Assembly: GCF_000762405.1 (NCBI RefSeq)
Contig: NZ_JRPQ01000066.1
Location: forward strand, 1 to 64,000
Length of the DNA: 64,000 bases
Source: Hoylesella timonensis S9-PR14
Lineage (GTDB): Bacteria > Bacteroidota > Bacteroidia > Bacteroidales > Bacteroidaceae
Direction: 5' to 3'
Under the pieces are notes generated by a model. The model saw nothing but the letters and a program-made list of their open reading frames with translations. It was not told the DNA's origin and did no database searches. Shown piece by piece: positions 27,846-38,114 of the stretch. The position numbers were made by a program, and so were the translations under genes. Within the stretch, counting starts at the first letter, position 1. Each line of letters begins with the position of its first letter.

Positions 27846-28127
27846 CTGTGAATATCTTTACCATAGATGATAATGCTGTAAATGAGATAGCGCTTTCATC
27901 AAAGGGTCATTTTTTTACAACCAATGCAACGAATCGGGTAAGCCATGAACACAAACCATGCAATTCGCTTCAGCCGTAAGATTGGTTGTTGAAACCAAAG
28001 AAATAAGTTTTGGTTTTCACAATTAGCCACCTTTTTTCAATGAAAGAACCGTGTTGCAGTGCGAAGATTCTTCAGTGAGTTGCAAAATCTTGTGATATTT
28101 GTGATGAATAGTTCGTCATTTTTTTAT

Positions 28128-28135
28128 TAAATTTG
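28128..28135 (+). promoter_or_regulatory. -7 box (TAAATTTG) upstream of the esterase gene
   Basis: TAAATTTG fits TAnnTTTG and lies 41 bp before the ATG at 28177. The -33 element is not at the usual spacing. Confidence 0.45.
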
Positions 28136-28176
28136 TTGCGTTTAGAAATATGTTTCATTATCCTATCCGTTGAGTC

Positions 28177-29004
28177 ATGCAAATGTTTTTACGATCTTCT
28201 CTCCTTTCATTATATTTACTGGTTTGTGCTTTTAGTGCTTCGGCTCAATCGTTAAAGCCTCAAGGCATCTTTGAAAAGCAACAGAATGTGATTGCAGGCG
28301 GTTATTCTTTTTGGCTTTATAAGCCTGCGGACTATATAGACGACGATCATGATTTTCCTTTGATTATTTTTCTGCATGGTGCCAGTTTATGTGGTCGTAA
28401 TTTGAACAAGGTTCGTAGATATGGAGTGTTGGATGCGATTGATCATGGAAAAATAATTCCTACATTGGTCGTGGCACCTCAAAATCCTGGTGGAGCATGG
28501 AGTCCCAGTAAGTTGAATGACCTTTTAGAATGGATGAAGAGTCACTATCGGGTGGACAGTACGCGAGTTTATGTTTTGGGCATGAGCTTAGGAGGATATG
28601 GAACCATGGACTTTGTGGGAACCTATCCCGACAAAATCGCTGCCGCAATGGCATTTTGTGGTGGTTGTTCGCTGAAGAATCAGGACGGGTTAGGACGTGT
28701 GCCACTATGGATTATGCATGGAACAGCGGATAGAGCGGTGAGTATTAAGGAATCAAAAAAGGTGGTTGAATACTTGCAACAAAAGGACATGGACCACCTT
28801 TTGCGGTACGACTGGATGCAAGGAGGTGGGCATGGAGCACCTGCGCGATTGTTTTATCTTCAGAAAACTTATGATTGGCTCTTTTATCATTCCCTGAAAG
28901 ATTCACCACGTGAGATAGATCGCTCATTTGATATCACCCCCGAAGATATCAAGACCACTTATCAAGAATTACGTGCTTTGCCTCATATGTACGATAAAGA
29001 CTAA
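28177..29004 (+). CDS. Secreted alpha/beta-hydrolase esterase
   Basis: A 275-residue protein with a signal peptide ending at ASAQS. The alpha/beta-hydrolase fold shows FLHGASL (oxyanion region), the nucleophile elbow GMSLGGYG, an acid in HGTADRAVS and the His in GGGHGAPA. It resembles esterases of the feruloyl esterase/PHB-depolymerase-like group found in Bacteroidales polysaccharide use, but the substrate is not evident. The start could be 28177 or the ATG two codons later. Confidence 0.85.
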   Translation: MQMFLRSSLLSLYLLVCAFSASAQSLKPQGIFEKQQNVIAGGYSFWLYKPADYIDDDHDFPLIIFLHGASLCGRNLNKVRRYGVLDAIDHGKIIPTLVVAPQNPGGAWSPSKLNDLLEWMKSHYRVDSTRVYVLGMSLGGYGTMDFVGTYPDKIAAAMAFCGGCSLKNQDGLGRVPLWIMHGTADRAVSIKESKKVVEYLQQKDMDHLLRYDWMQGGGHGAPARLFYLQKTYDWLFYHSLKDSPREIDRSFDITPEDIKTTYQELRALPHMYDKD

Positions 29005-29173
29005 AGAAGAACACAATTTTTGCGTATCTTATGCTTGATATTTTTGATGATAGAGTCGCTTGTTTTTGGTACAAATCATCAATTCGCAGAGATATAGTGT
29101 CGTTTCTAAAAAGCCTTGTTGTATAATTTTTCTGAACTGGCATTATTCACTGATTCGTGAAAGCCATAAAAAA

Positions 29174-29192
29174 AGAGCACTCGTGGTGCTCT
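29174..29192. terminator. Bidirectional terminator between esterase and helicase genes
   Basis: AGAGCAC and GTGCTCT form a 7-bp stem around TCGTG, with an A run on the left and T-rich sequence on the right, between convergent genes. Confidence 0.85.
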
Positions 29193-29197
29193 CATTT

Positions 29198-30949
29198 TTA
29201 TTTCTTACTCAAGGATTTAAGCCAGCGCAATGGTTTCTTAATGATTGAAGTGAATCCTGATTCTGTCTTTTGTTGATTCTTCGGTGCTTCAAATTTTCTT
29301 GTACCTTGGTACGTTACCTCTTGCTTTTGTCGTTTGTTTTGCTTTTTGTTGGTCCGCTGTTTCTTAGTCTGCCTTTCGTTATTGGGCTGGATTGCTTTCT
29401 TATTGCGCCCCTCTACGTTTGGCTGGTTATTGTCTTGTTGCGAGCGTGGCTTATTATTCCTATTTTCATTCCTGTTTTGTGTGCGTCGTTTGCTTTGTTT
29501 CTTTGGCTGCTGTTCGGTACTCTTTTCGTCCGTGCGTTCATTCTCTGATTTCTGCTTTGCTACCTGATTGTTGCGCTGTGGCTGTACATTCTTTCTGCGA
29601 CCTTTACGACTTGTTTGTTTTTCACGCTGTTCAGAATCCTTCGACACATTATTGTTCTTTGACGAATCAACTGTCTGTGAAGTCTCATTTTGTTGGTCGT
29701 TTTGACGACGAGGCTTATGTTTATGTGCGGTCTGATTTCTATCTTTGCGTCTGATAGATTTAGCCTTTGTTCCACGCCGTTGTGGTTTTCTTCCCGAACT
29801 ATATTCGGGTGCTTCGCCTATACCTTCTGGAAGTTGAATCTTTTCCACCTCTTTTCCTAAGAACTTTTCAATCTGTTCAAAGAGATAAGTGTCGTCTTGT
29901 GCAACCAAGGTGATGGCTTGTCCGTCTCTATCAGCACGTGCGGTACGTCCAATGCGGTGAACATAGTCTTCTGCATCGTTGGGAACGTCATAATTGATAA
30001 CCATAGATATATCATCAATGTCAATCCCCCTTGCCACAATGTCGGTTGCCACGAGCACGTCCAATTGCCCACTCTTAAAGTTAAGCATCACTTCATCACG
30101 CTGTGCTTGTTCCAAATCAGAGTGCATCTCACTGCAGTTTACATTCATGCGATGCAGGGCTGCCGCTACCTGTTTCACTTTTAGTTTGGAACCACAGAAG
30201 ACTATGACACGTTTCAGATCACCTTTCTTAAAGATGTCTTCAATGATTTTCAGCTTCTGCGCCTCGTAACAAATGTATGCACACTGCTTAATTTTCTCTG
30301 CAGGTTTGCTGACTGCCAACTTAATCTCAACTGGATTTTTTAGTAAGGTTCGTGCCAAGTCGTTAATTTTGTCAGGCATTGTTGCAGAAAACATAATGGT
30401 TTGGCAAGTTTTGGGCAATCCTTTCGCAATGCTCATGATGTCGTCAGCAAAGCCCATGTCGAGCATGCGGTCGGCTTCATCCAACACGAAAAAGCTAATT
30501 TTGCTCATATCTATGTTACCCATGTTGATATGACTAATCAGGCGTCCGGGGGTAGCAATCACCACATCCGCCCCCAATCGTAGGCTTTTTACTTCTTGGT
30601 CATATCGGTTTCCGTCATTTCCACCGTACACAGCCACGCTACTCACGCCTTGAAGATAATAGCCAAAGCCTTGCATGGCTTGGTCTATTTGCTGCGCCAG
30701 CTCACGAGTGGGCGACATAATAAGACAGTTAATGGCATTGTCTGGATAGTTGTTACTATCTATTTTACTCAATATGGGTAATAAATAGGCGGCTGTCTTT
30801 CCCGTTCCTGTCTGTGCTACGCCTAAGACGTCTCTTCCTTTTAAGATCTCTGGAATACACTTTTCTTGCACTGGTGTGCAGGTATCAAAGTGCATATCGT
30901 ACAAAGCGTCTAATACATTATTATTTAATGGTAATTCTTCAAATTTCAT
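29198..30949 (-). CDS. DEAD-box RNA helicase with long basic tail
   Basis: ATP-dependent RNA helicase of the RhlE-like group, acting in RNA folding or ribosome assembly. The core (about 1-375) contains the Q motif, Walker A AQTGTGKT, VLDEADRMLDMGF, FSATMP, and HRIGRTARADRDG. The remaining ~200 residues are a low-complexity Lys/Arg/Gln/Asn-rich tail, probably an RNA-binding disordered region, with a short end segment GFTSIIKKPLRWLKSLSKK. Function within the DEAD family cannot be narrowed. Confidence 0.93.
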   Translation of the reverse strand: MKFEELPLNNNVLDALYDMHFDTCTPVQEKCIPEILKGRDVLGVAQTGTGKTAAYLLPILSKIDSNNYPDNAINCLIMSPTRELAQQIDQAMQGFGYYLQGVSSVAVYGGNDGNRYDQEVKSLRLGADVVIATPGRLISHINMGNIDMSKISFFVLDEADRMLDMGFADDIMSIAKGLPKTCQTIMFSATMPDKINDLARTLLKNPVEIKLAVSKPAEKIKQCAYICYEAQKLKIIEDIFKKGDLKRVIVFCGSKLKVKQVAAALHRMNVNCSEMHSDLEQAQRDEVMLNFKSGQLDVLVATDIVARGIDIDDISMVINYDVPNDAEDYVHRIGRTARADRDGQAITLVAQDDTYLFEQIEKFLGKEVEKIQLPEGIGEAPEYSSGRKPQRRGTKAKSIRRKDRNQTAHKHKPRRQNDQQNETSQTVDSSKNNNVSKDSEQREKQTSRKGRRKNVQPQRNNQVAKQKSENERTDEKSTEQQPKKQSKRRTQNRNENRNNKPRSQQDNNQPNVEGRNKKAIQPNNERQTKKQRTNKKQNKRQKQEVTYQGTRKFEAPKNQQKTESGFTSIIKKPLRWLKSLSKK

Positions 30950-31078
30950 ATTTTCAATTTACTATTCATCTTTCGTATCTCTCACTGTATTGAGTGCTGA
31001 CGAAATATGGATTATTTTTCTATTTTTCTTTTATTTCCTTCACATGCCAAAGAGTAATGACGGCAATCCTCTGTGGCA

Positions 31079-32311
31079 TTAGTTCGGTGCTTGTCGATAG
31101 CAGAAGTAAGCCACAACGCTAAAGAGAATGTTGGGTACCCAAGCTGCCAGCATTGGTGGGGCATCTGCATTGATGGCAAAGGTAGCCGAGATGGTTTGTA
31201 ACAGGATATACAAGAAGCTCAATGCAAGTCCCAAACCCAAATACAATCCCATGCCTCCTTTTCGCTTGCGAGCAGACAATGACAAACCAATAATCGTCAG
31301 AATGAAGGAGGCAAAGGAGGAGGCAATACGCTTATGGTATTCTACTTGGTATTGCACCACATTGCCTGAGCCACGATTTACTTGTTTACTAATGTACTCG
31401 CGAAGTTCTGGACTGGTAAACGTCTCTTGTTGTCCTTTAGAATATACCAAGTCCATAGGCTCCATCATGATGACAGTGTCTCGTTCTGATCCGCTGGTAA
31501 TATGCTCTCGTAGTCCCTTCAGCTCTCTTATCTTCCAACCTGTCACGGTCCAATGATACTTGGCATCGGCAATCGTGTCGTATTGAATTTCCATGGCGGT
31601 GAGATGACTTACCAACTTTTTGTCCTTAAATTTATCTAACGAGAAGCCGTATCCCCGTTTCGTTTTATTGTCATAATGCTGAATATAAGCTATCGTTCCT
31701 TTGTCAACTTGCAGTTGGACATTATCCGCAGCCGACCGTTTTTTGTTATTCTTGTATAGATTATCAAAATTTTGTCGCACTACTGTACCATGTGGAATGA
31801 CATACGCACTGAGGAAAAAGGATACCGACGCAATGAGTATACATGATATCATGTAGGGTCGCATCAGGCGCTTAAAGGAGATACCAGTTGCCAGCATGGC
31901 TATAATCTCCGAATTGCCAGCCAATTTGGAAGTGAAAAAGATAACGGCAATGAAAACAAATAGTGGGCTAAACAGGTTTGAGAAGTATGGAATAAAGTTG
32001 GCATAATAGTCAAAGATGATTGCTCTCACGGGAGCTTTGTATTCTGTGAACTTGGACAAGTTCTCATTAAAGTCAAAGACAATCGCAATAGCGATAATCA
32101 AAGCAATAGAGAAAATGTAAGTACCAATGAACTTCTTTATGATATACCAGTCTATCCGCTTGATATATTTCTTTGGATTCAAAATCTTTAAGAAACGGAG
32201 TTTGTGAGCAAGCCATTGAAACAATGACCCTATGGGAGCAGTAAGTCGATGTATTTTTCTACCGACTTTTAATAATCTGCGGTGTTTTCTTCTTGATTTG
32301 AAACTTTTCAT
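31079..32311 (-). CDS. LptF/LptG-type permease (YjgP/YjgQ family)
   Basis: Inner-membrane component of lipopolysaccharide export from the inner membrane to the Lpt bridge. The 410-residue protein has N-terminal helices around YIIKKFIGTYIFSIALIIAIAI, a large periplasmic domain, and C-terminal helices (SFASFILTIIGLSLSARKR and beyond). The start at 32311 (MKSFKSRRKHRR) leaves 4 bp after the tgt stop; an upstream extension overlaps tgt. Which of LptF or LptG it is cannot be told. Confidence 0.87.
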   Translation of the reverse strand: MKSFKSRRKHRRLLKVGRKIHRLTAPIGSLFQWLAHKLRFLKILNPKKYIKRIDWYIIKKFIGTYIFSIALIIAIAIVFDFNENLSKFTEYKAPVRAIIFDYYANFIPYFSNLFSPLFVFIAVIFFTSKLAGNSEIIAMLATGISFKRLMRPYMISCILIASVSFFLSAYVIPHGTVVRQNFDNLYKNNKKRSAADNVQLQVDKGTIAYIQHYDNKTKRGYGFSLDKFKDKKLVSHLTAMEIQYDTIADAKYHWTVTGWKIRELKGLREHITSGSERDTVIMMEPMDLVYSKGQQETFTSPELREYISKQVNRGSGNVVQYQVEYHKRIASSFASFILTIIGLSLSARKRKGGMGLYLGLGLALSFLYILLQTISATFAINADAPPMLAAWVPNILFSVVAYFCYRQAPN

Positions 32312-32315
32312 CCGT

Positions 32316-33443
32316 TTATATTCTTCGTCCCAATTGTTCGATGATACTTCGTTTCCAACTGACAAAGTCGCCCTGCTCAATGTGCTGACGTGCATCGGTT
32401 ACCAGTCTGAGGTAAAATGCCAAATTGTGTATCGAGGCTATTTGCAGTGCCAAATACTCTTTAGCTTTAAACAAATGATGCAGGTATGCTTTCGTACATA
32501 CCATGTCAATGTCGCATCCTGAAGAATCAATGGGAGTGAAATCATTTTCCCATTTCTTGTTCTTCATGTTCATTGTACCCTCGTAGGTAAAGAGCATTGC
32601 GTTGCGTCCATTACGCGTTGGCATCACACAGTCGAACATATCCACGCCACGTTCGATACCCTCTAAGATGTTTTGTGGTGTTCCCACGCCCATAAGATAG
32701 CGTGGCTTGTCTTTAGGAAGAATGTCGTTCACCACTTCAATCATTTCATACATCACCTCTGTGGGTTCGCCTACAGCTAATCCACCAATGGCATTTCCGT
32801 CTGCACCTTTATCTGCAATATATTTTGCTGACTCTTGACGAAGGTCTTTATAGGCAGCTCCTTGCACGATAGGAAATAGACATTGGTCATATCCATATAA
32901 AGGCTCGGTCTCCTTAAAACGTTTGATACAACGATCCAGCCAACGATGCGTCATACCCAAACTTTGCTTTGCGTACTGGTAGTCGCAATCACCGGGAGGA
33001 CATTCATCGAGAGCCATCATGATATCTGCGCCAATAATACGCTCGGTATCCATGACATTCTCGGGGGTGAAAAAATGTTTTGAGCCATCAATATGTGACC
33101 TAAACTCGCATCCCTCTTCGGTTAATTTGCGAATACCCGTAAGTGAAAACACTTGAAACCCGCCAGAGTCTGTCAGAATAGGACGATCCCAACCATTGAA
33201 TTGATGTAGTCCACCAGCCGCTTTTAGAATCTCTAAGCCTGGTCGAAGGTACAGATGATACGTATTTCCCAAGATAATCTGCGCCTTGACTTGTTGCTTT
33301 AGTTCGCTGAAATGCACAGCTTTCACCGTTCCCACCGTACCCACAGGCATAAAAATCGGTGTCTTGATTTGCCCATGAGCCGTAGTAATCAGTCCTGTGC
33401 GAGCAGACGAATTAGGGTCTGTATGTTGGAGTTCAAATGTCAT
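32316..33443 (-). CDS. tgt: Queuine tRNA-ribosyltransferase
   Basis: Exchanges guanine-34 for the queuosine precursor in tRNAs with GUN anticodons. The 375-residue protein shows ILTDSGGFQVFSL, DECPPGDC, IVQGA, GGLAVGEP and GVGTPQNI, typical of the enzyme. At the expected C-x-C-x2-C zinc site I read C310 and C316 (C-x5-C) without the third Cys, then the His of SIHNL; the metal site may be altered. It sits between lon (upstream) and the LptF/G-like gene. Confidence 0.94.
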   Translation of the reverse strand: MTFELQHTDPNSSARTGLITTAHGQIKTPIFMPVGTVGTVKAVHFSELKQQVKAQIILGNTYHLYLRPGLEILKAAGGLHQFNGWDRPILTDSGGFQVFSLTGIRKLTEEGCEFRSHIDGSKHFFTPENVMDTERIIGADIMMALDECPPGDCDYQYAKQSLGMTHRWLDRCIKRFKETEPLYGYDQCLFPIVQGAAYKDLRQESAKYIADKGADGNAIGGLAVGEPTEVMYEMIEVVNDILPKDKPRYLMGVGTPQNILEGIERGVDMFDCVMPTRNGRNAMLFTYEGTMNMKNKKWENDFTPIDSSGCDIDMVCTKAYLHHLFKAKEYLALQIASIHNLAFYLRLVTDARQHIEQGDFVSWKRSIIEQLGRRI

Positions 33444-33454
33444 GTTGATACGCT

Positions 33455-35944
33455 TTATGCAAGTACCTCTTCAATTTGCTTGCTCGGTCGCTTCGACTCG
33501 TCTTCGACTGTCAAATCTATTGGATGGTCAACCCGTTCGTCTGTCAGTGCAAAGTCCCACACTTGTTGCACGTTCTCCACATAATGGAAATCTACACCTT
33601 TCAAGTATTTTTCGGGAATCTCGTCAATATCCTTTTTGTTTTCCTTGCACATCACAATGTCTGTAATGCCAGCTCGTTTTGCTGCGAGTATCTTTTCTTT
33701 AATTCCTCCTACAGGTAAAACCTTGCCACGGAGGGTAATTTCGCCTGTCATGGCTGTATTCTTGCGCACCTTGCGTTGAGTGAGAGCCGAAGCAATAGAC
33801 GTAGCAATCGTGATTCCTGCCGATGGACCGTCTTTTGGAGTTGCGCCTTCAGGCACATGGATATGTATGTTCCACTGGTCAAAGACACGGTAGTCAATGC
33901 CTAAGGCGTCTACATGAGCTTTGACGTATTCGAGAGCTATCACTGCCGACTCTTTCATTACGTCGCCTAAATTACCAGTAAGCGTTAGCTTGCCAGGCTT
34001 TCCCTTGCTCATAGAGGTTTCTATAAAGAGAATCTCACCACCCACACTGGTCCACGCCAATCCGGTTACTACTCCCGCATAGTCGTTGCCTTGGTAGATG
34101 TCACGGTAGAAAGGAGGCTTGCCCAAAAGTCCCTCTATCTTTTCGGCTGTGATGTCCGTGTAGTCTAAATTCCCCTCCATCGCTTTGTTATAAGCCATTT
34201 TGCGCAGTGCTTTGTTAATTTGCTTCTCTAATTGGCGCACACCACTTTCGCGAGTATATTGCTCAATTATTTTTTCTAAGGAAGCTTTGTTGAACTTCAC
34301 TTTTGGGCTATGCGTGTCTAATCCCGTATTTTTCAATTCACGAGGAATGAGATGTCGCTTGGCTATTTCTATCTTTTCTTCCGTGATATAACCACTGACT
34401 TGAATAATCTCCATACGGTCGAGCAAGGGGCGTGGAATGGTATTCAGGTCGTTGGCTGTGGCAATAAACATCACGTGGGATAAATCATAGTCCACATCCA
34501 AATAGTTGTCGTGGAAAGCATTGTTCTGTTCAGGGTCCAATACCTCAAGGAGTGCCGATGAGGGGTCACCGTTAATGGTGTTTTGAGTCACCTTATCAAT
34601 CTCGTCAAGGATAAAGACTGGATTGGAAGAACCTGCCTTCTGTAAGCTCTTGATGATTCGTCCTGGCATGGCACCAATATAGGTTCGGCGGTGTCCGCGT
34701 ATCTCTGATTCATCGTGTACACCTCCTAAAGAAATGCGAACATATTTGCGTTTCATGGCAGAAGCAATGCTCTTGCCCAAGCTTGTCTTACCCACACCGG
34801 GAGGTCCGTATAGACAAAGGATGGGTGACTTTAGATTGCCACGCAACTGTAATACTGCCATATATTCTAAGATGCGCTCTTTCACTTTCTCCATGCCATA
34901 GTGATCACGGTCTAAAGTGCGAGCAGCACGGCGCAAATCAAGATTGTCTTTGGTAAACTCTCCCCAAGGTAAGCTAACCAAAGTCTGAAGATAAGAAAGC
35001 TGAACGCTATATTCTGGACTTTGTGGATTGAGCAAGTCGAGCTTATCAAGCTCTTTTTCAAACGTCGCCTCAATATCCTCATTCCAATGTTTCTTCTTGG
35101 CTTTTTCTTCCAATTCACGTCGTTCTGGAGAGCCGTCTGCATTGCCCAACTCCTCTCGGATATTCTTAATTTGCTGTTGTAGGAAGTATTCGCGTTGTTG
35201 TTCGTCAAGGTCTTCACGTGTTTTGGTACGAATGTCCTTCTGCAACTCAAGCAGTTGCATTTCTTTGTTCAGAACTTTCAGCGACACCAAGATACGCTCA
35301 ATCATAGAGTCGACCATCAACATCTTCATCTTGTCTTCAATAGAGAAGGGCATGTTGGTGCAGATGTAGTTAATAGTCAGCACGTCATTTTGCAGATTAC
35401 TTAATGCAAATTGCGCTTCATCTGCAATGTCGTCATTCTCTTTGATATATTCAATGGTTTGTTTGCGCAAATCTTCTGCGGCTGCATGATACTCCGAGTC
35501 GCCTTCCTTAGGCAGTATTTCTGGCTCTAAATGGGTAAGTCCCTGAAGGTAAGGTGTCTTCTTCATTATCTTGTCGAGTTTACAACGACCCAACGATTGA
35601 ACAATGGCTGTTACATTTTGCCCATGTCCGGGTATTTCCAGCACGCGTACCAAGCGAGCATACACACCATATTCATATAAATCTTCTTGTTGTGGCTCCT
35701 CTGTCTCTGAGTTTTTTTGACAGAAGATAGCAAATGTTGTATTGGGACTTTTCTTTACTGTTTCTATTAGCTTCAAGCTATTGTCGCGTCCAATGAGTAT
35801 GGGACAAAGTACCCCGGGAAACATCACCATGTTGCGTGTTGCCAATACGGGCACTTCTCCTTCAACATTCACGTTGAATAAGTTAGAGATGTCACCTTCG
35901 TAATCAGCAATCATTTGGATAGATGCGTTATTTTTCTTGCTCAT
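33455..35944 (-). CDS. lon: Lon protease
   Basis: ATP-dependent serine protease for damaged and regulatory proteins. The 829-residue protein has the LON substrate-binding N-domain, a central coiled coil, an AAA+ module with Walker [10 protein letters not shown] near residue 381, and a protease domain with the catalytic Ser in PKDGPSAGI near 709 and Lys in [11 protein letters not shown]. It is the first gene of lon-tgt-lptF/G (minus strand), with a promoter at 35970-35977 and repeat copy 3 further upstream. Confidence 0.97.
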   Translation of the reverse strand: MSKKNNASIQMIADYEGDISNLFNVNVEGEVPVLATRNMVMFPGVLCPILIGRDNSLKLIETVKKSPNTTFAIFCQKNSETEEPQQEDLYEYGVYARLVRVLEIPGHGQNVTAIVQSLGRCKLDKIMKKTPYLQGLTHLEPEILPKEGDSEYHAAAEDLRKQTIEYIKENDDIADEAQFALSNLQNDVLTINYICTNMPFSIEDKMKMLMVDSMIERILVSLKVLNKEMQLLELQKDIRTKTREDLDEQQREYFLQQQIKNIREELGNADGSPERRELEEKAKKKHWNEDIEATFEKELDKLDLLNPQSPEYSVQLSYLQTLVSLPWGEFTKDNLDLRRAARTLDRDHYGMEKVKERILEYMAVLQLRGNLKSPILCLYGPPGVGKTSLGKSIASAMKRKYVRISLGGVHDESEIRGHRRTYIGAMPGRIIKSLQKAGSSNPVFILDEIDKVTQNTINGDPSSALLEVLDPEQNNAFHDNYLDVDYDLSHVMFIATANDLNTIPRPLLDRMEIIQVSGYITEEKIEIAKRHLIPRELKNTGLDTHSPKVKFNKASLEKIIEQYTRESGVRQLEKQINKALRKMAYNKAMEGNLDYTDITAEKIEGLLGKPPFYRDIYQGNDYAGVVTGLAWTSVGGEILFIETSMSKGKPGKLTLTGNLGDVMKESAVIALEYVKAHVDALGIDYRVFDQWNIHIHVPEGATPKDGPSAGITIATSIASALTQRKVRKNTAMTGEITLRGKVLPVGGIKEKILAAKRAGITDIVMCKENKKDIDEIPEKYLKGVDFHYVENVQQVWDFALTDERVDHPIDLTVEDESKRPSKQIEEVLA

Positions 35945-35969
35945 ATATTCTCTTTTCGTTATCAGCTTG

Positions 35970-35977
35970 CAAAGTTA
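35970..35977 (-). promoter_or_regulatory. -7 box (TAACTTTG) upstream of lon
   Basis: On the minus strand TAACTTTG fits TAnnTTTG and ends 25 bp before the lon ATG. No clear -33 box and no heat-shock repressor site is seen. Confidence 0.5.
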
Positions 35978-36132
35978 CTACTTTTTCTTGAGATAAGGAC
36001 TTTGCATTTCTACTATTTATAATATGTGTGGTTGAGTACCAGTAAATAATGTTGCAAAATGTGTGCCACGTTTAGTTGTCGGTAACTCTTTTTTGCTTTA
36101 ATCCTTATCTTTCTTGTTAAAAGCATCCACCG

Positions 36133-36527
36133 TTTTTGTCCTATCATTTTACCAAAAATCGGTCATCTAAAATCTTCAAAATAGAAAAAATCAATAGGTA
36201 AACGGTATATAAAAATGGGCTAATTTTAGCAAAATAAACGTCTTTTCAAGCTGAAACATTGACTTAACGGTCTTGGAAACATACAATAGAGGTGTTATTC
36301 ACATGCTTCAACAGCCTTAAAGCATGCAAATTGCGAGCTTATCTCAATGCTTCAATCGCCAAAAAAGGATAAAAATAGGGATGAAACGAAATGACTTTAG
36401 CGTAATATCTTAAATAACAAGAGGTTATGAAACTTTCTCAAAATTCGCGTATTTGCGACCAACTTTGACGTTGGTTGATTTTACGCGAGTTATGAGAGGC
36501 ACTTTGTAAAGATAATTCAGCATTTAT
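36133..36527 (-). repeat. Dispersed intergenic repeat, copy 3 (reverse orientation)
   Basis: Full-length copy on the minus strand, so its right end faces lon, 188 bp away. Both hairpins are conserved. The complementary 61-codon frame (36324-36509 on the plus strand) has exactly the same length as in the other copies but carries one stop codon. The rest of the 35.98-36.78 kb interval shows no gene. Confidence 0.95.
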
Positions 36528-36748
36528 AAGTCTCCCTTGCAGCATGTCACTATTTTTATAACTGCTGTTTTTTTGGTGCTTTGTTTTGCAAAAATATGAG
36601 TCTAAAATACAAAGAACTGTGTTTTTCCGAGAGGCAGAATAATTTATTTTTATTCGCTCTCTGGCGTACGAGTGTGTAGAAGTGTCAAAGCACCGTGCTG
36701 TAGATCGTTTTTCTCATGATATTTCTTTAACGTTTCAAAAGAATATTC

Positions 36749-36756
36749 TATTTTTG
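36749..36756 (+). promoter_or_regulatory. -7 box (TATTTTTG) upstream of the frameshifted gene
   Basis: TATTTTTG fits TAnnTTTG, 32 bp before the ATG at 36789. Confidence 0.45.
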
Positions 36757-36788
36757 TAATAGTAAAATTCAATTGACGTTTGAAAGTG

Positions 36789-37074
36789 ATGAGCAAGGTG
36801 AAAGAGTTTTTCAAAGAATTAGAAGAGGACTATGGGTATGACAAATCTCTCATTACCTTAGTTATAGTGAATGTGTTTTTCTTGTTTCGTGGATTATATC
36901 AATATTCAGAGCCCTGGATTTTTTTTATGCCTCGTATATTACTGGCCTACCGTTCGAAAAATGGCAAAACCAGAGCAATTGAGAGATTTGAAAGATGTGT
37001 ATTTAGGGATTACTTATTTCTTCTTCTCTATTAGGTTTATTGGTAATATTATCATACCAATGTATTTCCATTAA
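36789..37074 (+). pseudogene. Small membrane protein gene interrupted by a poly-T frameshift
   Basis: Two overlapping frames meet at eight T residues (36919-36926). Read with one T fewer, they form a single protein of about 94 residues, starting MSKVKEFFKELEEDYGYDKS and ending RFIGNIIIPMYFH, with two to three hydrophobic segments. Either frame alone ends in unnatural sequence. This could be a sequencing error, a true inactivating indel, or phase-variable or programmed slippage. The function is unknown. A -7 promoter box precedes it, so it is probably expressed. Confidence 0.6.
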
Positions 37075-37303
37075 CCGAGTGAGATAGTCTCATTAATGGA
37101 GTGTGAACACAAGGTGTATGCCTTGACATGCTTGGAGCCATGGATTAAGAAGCGTAAGTGTACTTTGTTGAAATCAAAGATTTTATACTTGTCGCTACTG
37201 GCGGCTTCCATCTGTCGGATGCATCGTTAGTAGTAAAATAAGAATTGGTGATTTTTTTGCTACTTTTAAGCACCCGATGGAACGTTTTTCCCGAAAATAT
37301 AAC

Positions 37304-37311
37304 TAAGTTTG
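37304..37311 (+). promoter_or_regulatory. -7 box only 4 bp before the trmN6 ATG
   Basis: TAAGTTTG fits TAnnTTTG and is followed after 4 bases by the start codon, which suggests a leaderless mRNA. Confidence 0.4.
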
Positions 37312-37315
37312 CAGT

Positions 37316-38017
37316 ATGAGTAACGATTGGTTTCAACTGAAAGAATTTAGGGTGCGACAAGACAGATGTGCCATGAAAGTGGGTACTGACGGTGTGTTAT
37401 TGGGTGCGTGGGCGCAAGGCGGACAGCGCATTTTGGATGTCGGAACAGGCACTGGACTCATTGCTTTGATGATGGCACAACGCTATCCACAGGCTCGTAT
37501 CGTCGCCATAGATATTGATTGCGAGGCGTGTAAGCAGGCTGCGGAAAACGTAGCTACATCACCTTTTGCTGATAGAATAGCGGTGGACAATGTGCCCTTG
37601 CAACAGTTGAACGACACAGAGGAGTTTGATGCCATTGTGACTAATCCACCTTATTTTATAGATAGCTTGCGCAATCCAGACGAACAAAAGGCATTGGCGA
37701 GGCACGCCTGTAGCTTACCGTATAAAGATTTGTGCAAGGGTGTTCAGCTATTGCTCTCGAGTAGGGGAATTTTTAGTGTGGTGTTGCCCACAGATAATAT
37801 GGAAAAGTTTGTGGCAGAGGCAGCATTTGCAGGACTTTACCTGTACAAACAATATAAAATTAAAACCCATTTGCGAAAAGAACCCAAACGCTGTCTCATG
37901 GCTTTTACAAAGTTTCGTCCCAACTGTTTGGAAATAAAAGAGTGTACATTGTTGGACGAACAAGGGCAAAAGAGTGAGTGGTACAAGGCGTTAACCCATG
38001 CGTTTTATTTGCATTGA
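37316..38017 (+). CDS. trmN6: tRNA1(Val) adenine-37 N6-methyltransferase
   Basis: SAM-dependent methyltransferase (YfiC/TrmN6 type). The 233-residue protein starts WFQLKEFRVRQDRCAMKVGTDGVLLGAW, the family's N-terminal signature, then the SAM motif DVGTGTGLIALM and the catalytic NPPYF at about 103-107, which marks N6-adenine methylation. It begins 4 bp after a -7 box. It is alone, convergent with the lipid kinase gene. Confidence 0.9.
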   Translation: MSNDWFQLKEFRVRQDRCAMKVGTDGVLLGAWAQGGQRILDVGTGTGLIALMMAQRYPQARIVAIDIDCEACKQAAENVATSPFADRIAVDNVPLQQLNDTEEFDAIVTNPPYFIDSLRNPDEQKALARHACSLPYKDLCKGVQLLLSSRGIFSVVLPTDNMEKFVAEAAFAGLYLYKQYKIKTHLRKEPKRCLMAFTKFRPNCLEIKECTLLDEQGQKSEWYKALTHAFYLH

Positions 38018-38114
38018 TGCACAAATTTAAGGGCGATTTGTAGGGTTGAACGGTAAAATTAGCGATAGTTTTTTGCGCTGTTCATGCGTTCATGCGCTCC
38101 TCACTCCAACGAGA

